A stretch of 39,065 bases of DNA, from NCBI RefSeq assembly GCF_001949145.1, contig NW_019091673.1:297325-336389 (forward strand). The letters run 5' to 3'. The DNA is from Acanthaster planci (taxonomy: Eukaryota; Echinodermata; Asteroidea; Valvatida; Acanthasteridae). The position numbers were made by a program, and so were the translations under genes. Below are positions 32,743 to 39,065 of this stretch, piece after piece. Under the pieces are notes generated by a model that worked only from the letters and a program-made list of their open reading frames with translations, ran no database searches and was not told the DNA's origin. Numbering within the stretch: position 1 is the stretch's first letter; every line of letters begins with the position of its first letter.

Positions 32743-32908
32743 GAAGAAGTCTTTCTTTGGGCTTGGAAGAGTGCCGCACCAGGGAAGAAGTCATTCTTTG
32801 GTCTTGGAAAAGTAAGGCACCAGGGAAGAAGTCATTTTTTAGGCTCGGAAAAGTACCGCACCAGGGAAGAAGTCATTCTTTGGGCTTGGAAAAGTACTGC
32901 ACCAGGAA
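32743..32908. repeat. Minisatellite, 41-bp unit, four copies
   Basis: GAAGAAGTCATTCTTTGGGC, TTGGAAAAGTACCGCACCAG and G repeat with starts at 32743, 32784, 32825 and 32866, exactly 41 bases apart. The unit length is not a multiple of three, so the open frames crossing it are an artefact of the repeat. Confidence 0.85.
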
Positions 32909-33825
32909 TAAGTTCTTATGCGGGATAGTTCCATCTGAAATGACTTAGCTAACTTTAGTGGCTGTAAACCCTCATCAATGGTGATCGTTAAAGCTTTGAT
33001 AGTTTTCACACTGTATTTTATTCTTCAGCTTCCAATCTAAACTGTGACTGGTAGAGTAGAATGTCCAAAATTTGCAACAGTTCTATGAAGGAATTCATGT
33101 TATGTAGCATTCTTTGGGGTTTCTTTGACAGGATTCACGACACATCTCATCTACAGTTTCTACATCTGTACACTGAAGGGAGTTCTACCCCTGTAAGAAG
33201 TCTAGAGTAGCTGAAAACCTTAGGCCTCTCAGTGGAAGATGCACTTGTTAATCAAGGTACTAGAACCACAAAGGATCTCTTTTATGGTAAAATCTTGGGA
33301 TTGTACCTGCACAACTTGAAATATTTGTACTCACATGGGTGCATATAATAGAATTGTTTTAACTCGGGGGGGGGCAACTTGCCTTTTCCTCCCACAAAGC
33401 AACTTGCATTGACCCATGGTGTGGTGAAAGTATTATGCGTGCATGATAAAAGAACAGGAACAACATGAAAGAGCTGGGCATCAGTGACACCTGCATTGAC
33501 ATAAACGACATTGGACCTTGACATCTTGACCAACATGAAATTGCCCAAACTATCACAACTGTACGTGCTAGTTTGTTTACAGATTTTGCTATGCTTTTCT
33601 GCACAGATTTTATGTATTAACTTTGGAGTCTGAGCGTAAGGAAGTGTCCAATGAATGGTTGGACATACACTGAGCTCAAGCAGTGAACTCCATTCCCTCT
33701 ACTGTATGGTCATGTCTTACAGAAACTTCTTGGTGCATTGTTAGGGAAGCCATTTTACATGTTTTGGTGTTAAATCTGAAATTTAGAATTTTGAGCATTT
33801 GTACGATGCAAACAAAACTGTATAC
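32909..33825. other. Stretch without a recognised gene
   Basis: No recognised coding sequence. A G9 run lies at 33366-33374. No terminal repeats until the inverted repeat at 33826. Confidence 0.4.
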
Positions 33826-35348
33826 GGGTCATTCCATGAAGTTGGATAACAAAGTGTGACAGAGGAGCTGAAATTTCAAATTCCCTTATGTGTCATTTTC
33901 CCCCAGGTTTTGACACATTATCAACTGTGTTTCTCATAACTAACTTCTGCAGCAACTAAGGCAGACAAGGAAATACTGTACATGTACAATGTACTTGGGT
34001 ATTATGCGACATGCAGCTGGTTGTGGATGTAACATGGAAATCACAGAGTTTCAGTGCACAGTGAAGAAGTCTCCAAGTTGCAGTATGTTATAAAGACTTT
34101 TTTGTCATCATGGTTATGGCAAGTATCCCAACAAAAATAAAACAATAAAGAAGGGAATATACTATAAGAACGAATGTCAGGGTATGTACATGTACTCGTT
34201 TTTGTAGAATTTTTCAGACTAGCTACAGTGCAGTTGGGCTGAGCAGTTTTCCATATTCGGTCGGCGTGGTTGGCTTAGCAAACTCTGTGGCCACATACAG
34301 CTTCATGGATGGCAATATTTGTTTTGATCTTTACCATGCTTGTCCCATCTGAGCGATCAGCTTCATTTCAATATAAATTTCACTTGCCCAAACCCTGGTT
34401 TAGTTGCTCATTCCTCCATCAACTAATCACCATTGATAAAATTGCTCACTACAATACCACATGAATATACTTAACCCCCCACTGTTGTGTGTATGCATCA
34501 TTCATACAAGTTCGGGCAACAGCTAATTCTCAACCACGCAATGATTTCACCTGGTGTCTATGCAAAAAGTACACACACAAGTACCAGGCAAAATTCACCC
34601 GTGTTGAAGTCACAGCCACATGCAAAACAATCTTCGAGCTTCTGACTGTCAAAGCTCCGCTGCGCGCATGGGTGCAGTAACCAATGAAGTTTGGTACCCA
34701 GACACAAGGGTACAGTGGGCTCTCGTTATTACAAAATCAGCTAGAATGAAATTCTGGTTATAACAAATAATGTGCACAATTCTATGGGAAGAAAATCTAT
34801 TACAGCGAAATCGCATTGTACGAAATTCCTTTTACAACAAAGGGTTTCTTTGACCCCGTTGCCTGAAAAACCATTGTTTATGATCCATTTATAACGAGCA
34901 TTTCACAAATCCTGGATTGCGAAATTGAAAGCAGAGTTAGTCATAAACAGGTGCATGTCTCTCGTGTCAGTTGTTTAATCTTGCCGACTCAAAATCTGTT
35001 CATGGGAGGTGATAATTGGTAGGACTGCACAGTCGCTAATCGCCATATCAGCTTCCAACCACAGACAGTCATTAAAGAGTGCCGGCGATGCGCGGAAGAC
35101 ATCAAAATGATTGTCATCAAAGTGCACCTGTGACGTGTGCCAATCATCCGCGTCACGCACTCACAGCCCCGGGTAATTCATTTAAAGTTAACGACAGCCC
35201 TTTTACAATAGGCCTTTCAAGCTTCTAATTACTATAGGCTTTCATAAGTAAAATGGGAATCTTTTTGGCAAGAGTGGCATGTTTCGGATTTAAGGGTTGT
35301 AGATTTTGACAAATGATCATACAATTATCATACTTCCACTGTGTCAAC

Positions 35349-36594
35349 ATGACCTCTATCAAGATTAAACGTAAGGGACTGTTCCTCACCACCAAGATGG
35401 AAATTATCAAAGCAACGGAAGCCGGGCCCAAGAAGGCTGACATCGCACGAGAGTTTGGAATTGTTCCAAGCACATTGTCCACAGTCCTGAAGAACAAGCA
35501 TGACATCATGACGAAATTCGAGTTGTCCACGTTTGAACCCTCAAGACAGCGATTCCAGAACGCAGCCTATGGGGATGTCAAGGAGGCCCTTCTCCGCTGG
35601 TTGTAAGGAAACTGCTCCAGGAATTTACCAATCAACAGCCCTCTTCTCCGCGAGACAGCAGACCAGTTAGCGAAGCTTTTGGGCCGTGAGGCATTCTTTG
35701 CAAGTTCTGGCTGGCTTTCCCGTTTTAAGGAGTGACACGGCATCACGTTTGAGCGGGTGTGTGGGGAGAGCAACAGTGTCAATGAGGGCCTCATTGACGA
35801 GTGAATCAAGAACACCCTCCCGAGTCTTCTTCGTGGATTCCTGCCCAAGGACATCTTCAACGCGGATGAAACAGGGCTATTCTTTCGTTTGACTTCTGAC
35901 AAGATGATGGCATTCAAAAGGCGAGCAATGCCACAGCGGCAAGCAAAGTAAGGAGTGGGTCACTGTCCTCTGTGCTAACATGGATGGGTCTGAGAAGATG
36001 AAGCCGGTGGTCATCGGGAAGTTCAAGAACCCAAGATGTTTCAAGAATGTCAACTACCTTCCAGTGACGTACTGTGCTAACCGAAAAGCCTGGATGGTCT
36101 CAGACCTGTTCAGCGAATGGATACATCGCCTGGACCATCGCTTTGCAAGACAGAAGCGCAAAGTCCTGATGTTTGTCGACAACTGCACGGCACATCCTCA
36201 CATCACCAACCTCGATGCCATCACCCTGCAGTTCCTTCCTCCAAACACCATGTTGCACCCACAGCCTATGGACCAGGGGGTCATCGTGAACTTCAAAGTC
36301 AACTACCATCGCCTGCTGCTCCAACATATTCTCCAGAGCTATGAGTCAGGTGCCACTCCCGAACCTGTCAATGTGAAAGAAGCCATAGAGATGACTGACT
36401 TGGTATGGAGAAACGTCAAGGTCGATGGCATCGTCCGCTGTTTTGCCAAGGTAGGTTTCGTCTCTGGCCGTCCCGATCAAGATCACGAAGTTCAAGATCC
36501 AGGTCAAGAACAAGATCAAGACTGGCCTGATAACATCTGGAGCCGTTTAGCCCAGCATATCCAGCTACCCCAGTCCTTCAACCAGTACCTGTAG
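35349..36594 (+). pseudogene. Tigger-type transposase (CENP-B HTH plus DDE_1), inactivated
   Basis: The probable ATG is at 35349 (MTSIKIKRKG). An N-terminal CENP-B-type helix-turn-helix (KKADIAREFGIVPSTLSTVL) is followed by the second DNA-binding part (LLRETADQLAKLLGREAFF, SSGWLSRFK). The catalytic core has IFNADETGLFF (Asp at 35865), KVLMFVDNCTAHP (Asp at 36178) and PQPMDQGVI (Asp at 36271). The last two are 31 residues apart, as in pogo-type DDxD enzymes. It ends at a TAG at 36592-36594. Breaks are TAA at 35604, TGA at 35733 (probably from a CGA Arg codon) and TGA at 35802. A frame change at the A4 run 35916-35919 would be corrected by one base fewer. The enzyme would cut and paste its own element in the nucleus; this copy cannot be made whole. 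Confidence 0.9.
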
Positions 36595-36889
36595 TCTGAT
36601 GCCGGTATTCAATGCAGAGATGAGCCCACACATGATGAGAAAGCTGACACTGTGGCAGCTGAGAGATCTGGCGAAGTGGCAAAAGGAGAAGCAGAAGATA
36701 AGGGAGAGGAGTAGCCACCGACCTCTGAGGATCAAGGGCTAAGAAATGTCAGCGAATGTCTGGCACCGATGCAGCATGTTTGACACTTCCTCTGCAACCA
36801 GCCTGACATGGATGATGAAGTCTATGGCCATGCAGCAAGAGTCCTCCAATACCTGTCCCATAGGCAGCAAGACAAGTTTGCACAGTGCG

Positions 36890-37290
36890 GAAGATAACAG
36901 ATTTCTTCAAGCTGTAACTTCCAGACAAATAAAACCCCACGGCTCTTATCAGAGCCACCACATTTTCCAAAAAGAGATAGATATGCTCCTGTCAAATAAA
37001 GGTCCAGAACCCCTTACCCCCCACCCCCCGAAAAAGGAAAGAACCCTTCCCTGCTCCCAATTAAGAATAAGGCAATAAAATATATTTTTTAATAAAACAA
37101 AATTATAAATCTAAATCCTCGCACAGCAGAAGATAACAGTTTTTTTCAAGCTGTAACTTCCAGATAAATAAAATCCCATGGCTCTTTTCAGAGCCACCAC
37201 ATTTTCAAAAGAGATAGATATGCCATAACAGGCGATAAAATATATTTTGTATTCAAACAAAATTACAAATCCAAACCCCCGTAAGGCCAG
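36890..37290. repeat. Internal tandem duplication in the Tigger 3' region, unit about 240 bp
   Basis: GAAGATAACAGATTTCTTCA, then AGCTGTAACTTCCAGACAAA and GCTCTTATCAGAGCCACCAC at about 36892-36980, is repeated at 37131-37225. The following AAAATATATTTTxxxAxxAA and ACAAAATTAxAAATCxAAAxCC tracts (37076 and 37238) are repeated too. The unit is non-coding and specific to the 3' side of the element. Confidence 0.65.
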
Positions 37291-38210
37291 AACAAAATGC
37301 ACTCCCTTCCCAGTTCCGATAAAGTATGCCCAAATGCAGTCACCTCTCTGCAGTGGCCCATGAACAGAACAATTGCAACCCCAGAAACAAAATTATTCCC
37401 AATTCCGAGAAAAATTAGGCAGTGTACAACCCAAATAAATGTGTTCTTTTTAGGGACGAATGTACATGGAGATTGCCTACAGCCTGAGGCTCAAATGTCA
37501 CAACAGGACTGATCACCCAACACTGAATTATTCATATTGCTGTGAAACAACAGCCGCACCTGCCAATGAAATTGTGCTCACGTGAAGTGTATTTTGCAAT
37601 GCATAGCTATCCAATCACAATGCCAGATCGCGGCTGTGCCACGCTGCAGGAATAGGTGCAAAATGTGAACTCAAAGACGTGATCAATGGTGATTATGCAG
37701 CCAGTATTGAAAAAGAAAGACGAAAAATAACATAGAAACGTCTCTCCGAGACACAATTTGTGCTGGAGAGACTACTTACATGGATGGGGCTTCAGTAGAT
37801 AGGCCTTCAATTCAAGCAGGTATGCTGTTGTTACGTTGGCATCGTTCTCATCCGTTACGATCGACAGTCTTTAAAAATCCCTGTCACGATGCTTTTATTC
37901 CCATTTTCTCTCACTTGTACATCAAATACATTTTCATATAAAACATTGAGTTTTATTATTCTAAACACACAACGTACATTTGTTTCATTTATTATAACTG
38001 AGAGATCTTTGTTGACATCATGTCGTTCACGTGTGTGCATGTCAGGTGCATGTACGTGTACATGTACTTGTATAGTAACATAATAGGACTATTCGTACAT
38101 GTGCGTGTACTTCGAAGCTATTGCATGGAGCTCCGCATACAGCGAATTTCGGATACAACTAACATTTTCTCTGGGTCCCGCAGATTTTGTAATAACGAGA
38201 GTTGACTGTA

Positions 38211-39065
38211 TTTTACAGTTTATTTGTGGACGTATCTGCCTTTGTGTTGAAGGTTGCCCTGCTAAATGTATATCGTGCTTATAAATGCACGCGAGTTTTT
38301 ACATGAACAAGTGAGTAACGATGCAAAAAATCATTGTACACCACATACCTGTTTACTTTTTACATGTACCACTATTATAAGCTTTTGTGAAGAGGAAAAG
38401 CAAATCAAAAGTAAATTTGCAGACTGCTAATCTTGGCCACAAAAAAACGGACACATTGTCTGTAACGACAACTAATTTATTATAATTTTTTCATTATATC
38501 AGTGCTTTCGATATATCGATTTCAATTTTAAAGTGATATCGGTCATATTGATATCAAAGCAAAATTGATATATTGGATATTATCGAAATATTGACAGACC
38601 TTAGCGTAACACTTCCGTATTACAGAACACCTGTTACAAAACACCAAGGGTTGTAAACGCAACAGAATGGCTGCAGAAACCACGCTTGGCATTCTGACAA
38701 GAACAAATTATTTCTTTTGAACTGAAATACAGCAGCGAATGCCGAGTGTGGAAAAAGTACATGTGGGTTTTAGTTTTCAAACCCTGGTGATGTAGTTAGC
38801 AATTATTTTCCAGGTCCAAAAACCAAACTCCTGTTTCTGACATAACGCTACTATTTGTGTATGGATGGAAAGTAGCCATGTGATGTACTCCAAAGTCTTC
38901 AGACTGTGGGCAAATAACCAGGCATTTTCCAACTTCATGGAATGACCCTAACCAAACAGGAAATCAACTGGGTTTGTAATCAGAAAAGGGCGAGTTTTTA
39001 CAGGAGCCTCCTGCTTTAACCCTAACCCCCTAGGCTCCTGCACTAGAAAGCATACTGAACCTCAC
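38211..39065. other. Right flank, no recognised gene
   Basis: This stretch contains the right end of the outer inverted-repeat unit (to 38948). It also has an AT-rich tract with repeated ATATCGAT / GATATCG palindromes at 38505-38600. A GGAGCCTCCTGC and CAGGAGCCTAGGGGG inverted pair lies around 39000-39050. No gene was seen. Confidence 0.4.

Larger units (their letters stand above)
34713..38208 (+). mobile_element. Tigger/pogo-type DNA transposon (3496 bp)
   Basis: Both ends carry a 26-bp terminal inverted repeat, CAGTGGGCTCTCGTTATTAC... at 34713-34738 and CAGTCAACTCTCGTTATTAC... inverted at 38183-38208, with 23 of 26 matching. TA flanks both sides (34711-34712 and 38209-38210), the pogo/Tigger target duplication. 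Subterminal repeats (TTATAACAA, TTACAACAA, TTATAACGA) occupy 34775-34905. One broken transposase gene lies inside. The 3' part holds an internal duplication. The preserved ends and target site suggest a complete but inactive copy. Confidence 0.9.
33826..38948. mobile_element. Unit bounded by an exact 21-bp inverted repeat, host of the Tigger insertion
   Basis: GGGTCATTCCATGAAGTT plus GGA at 33826-33846 is repeated exactly inverted at 38928-38948, 5.1 kb away. Beyond 21 bases the two ends diverge. Removing the nested Tigger (34713-38208) leaves about 1.6 kb with no recognised protein. An exact 21-bp inverted pair by chance within one window is very unlikely, so I infer an older TIR element. 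The target duplication is unclear (TATAC on the left, TAACC on the right). Confidence 0.5.

Noticed and set aside
32734-32948. Two overlapping frames with repeated FGLGK-like peptides
   Set aside because: Produced by the 41-bp minisatellite, whose unit is not a multiple of three.
34975-35160. 61-codon - strand frame inside the Tigger 5' region
   Set aside because: Not recognised, lies antisense in the non-coding leader of a known element, and has no second support.
39014-39034. Telomere-like AACCCTAACCCCCTA
   Set aside because: Only two units, no array, and no sign that the chromosome ends here.

Overview
The window is eukaryotic, non-coding-rich DNA of about 40% GC by eye. It has spliced genes with GT-AG introns, decayed transposases, terminal-inverted-repeat elements, minisatellites and one 904-base N gap (10564-11467). 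TACATGTA-type palindromes are frequent and the protein families are ones I associate with marine invertebrates. I read it as a marine invertebrate genome, possibly amphioxus-, echinoderm- or hemichordate-like. That placement is a weak inference. No bacterial-type operons, rRNA, tRNA or CRISPR array were seen.

Region 1-15.3 kb is the most structured part. A very large imperfect palindrome has a left arm at about 1020-4597 and a right arm at about 5584-10563. The arms are colinear in inverse orientation over the whole length. At the left outer edge (110-745, + strand) lie the C-terminal exons of a multi-exon gene ending in a CCHC zinc-binding tail. At the right outer edge (15196-11468, - strand) lies a second copy of the same gene family, with at least nine recognisable exons. 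The two genes point at each other, tail to tail. The C-terminus of the right copy falls in the N gap, whose stated size closely fits the missing piece. The family is one I recognise from fish and invertebrates (N-terminal domain, DUF6729-like zinc domain, transposase-like core, proline-rich tail, zinc finger). The right copy is broken by several frameshifts, a stop codon and the loss of about 100 residues. The palindrome centre contains a 300-bp hairpin, three copies of a roughly 330-bp block, and three small inserted elements in the right arm. The left arm gives the pre-insertion state for these insertions.

Region 15.3-24 kb is mostly featureless. It holds a weak candidate small spliced gene (17610-18400, +), an unrecognised 111-codon exon-like open frame (19640-19976, -) and a GC-rich stretch that may be an LTR remnant (about 22430-22900).

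Region 24.1-25.4 kb carries a decayed, intron-containing integrase-like (rve superfamily) transposase gene on the - strand, with all three catalytic-type residues still visible in different frames. Region 25.4-34 kb holds short tandem repeats, a second copy of the 5789-6037 element (26326-26563), a 1.38-kb element with TATAAGCC-type ends (28417-29797) and a 41-bp minisatellite (32743-32908).

Region 33.8-39 kb has a complete-looking Tigger/pogo transposon (34713-38208, TA target duplication, 26-bp ends, defective transposase at 35349-36594). It is nested inside an older unit bounded by an exact 21-bp inverted repeat (33826-33846 and 38928-38948). Almost everything recognisable in the window is therefore mobile or multicopy DNA. 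The best candidate for something undescribed is the tail-to-tail gene pair joined by the giant palindrome.
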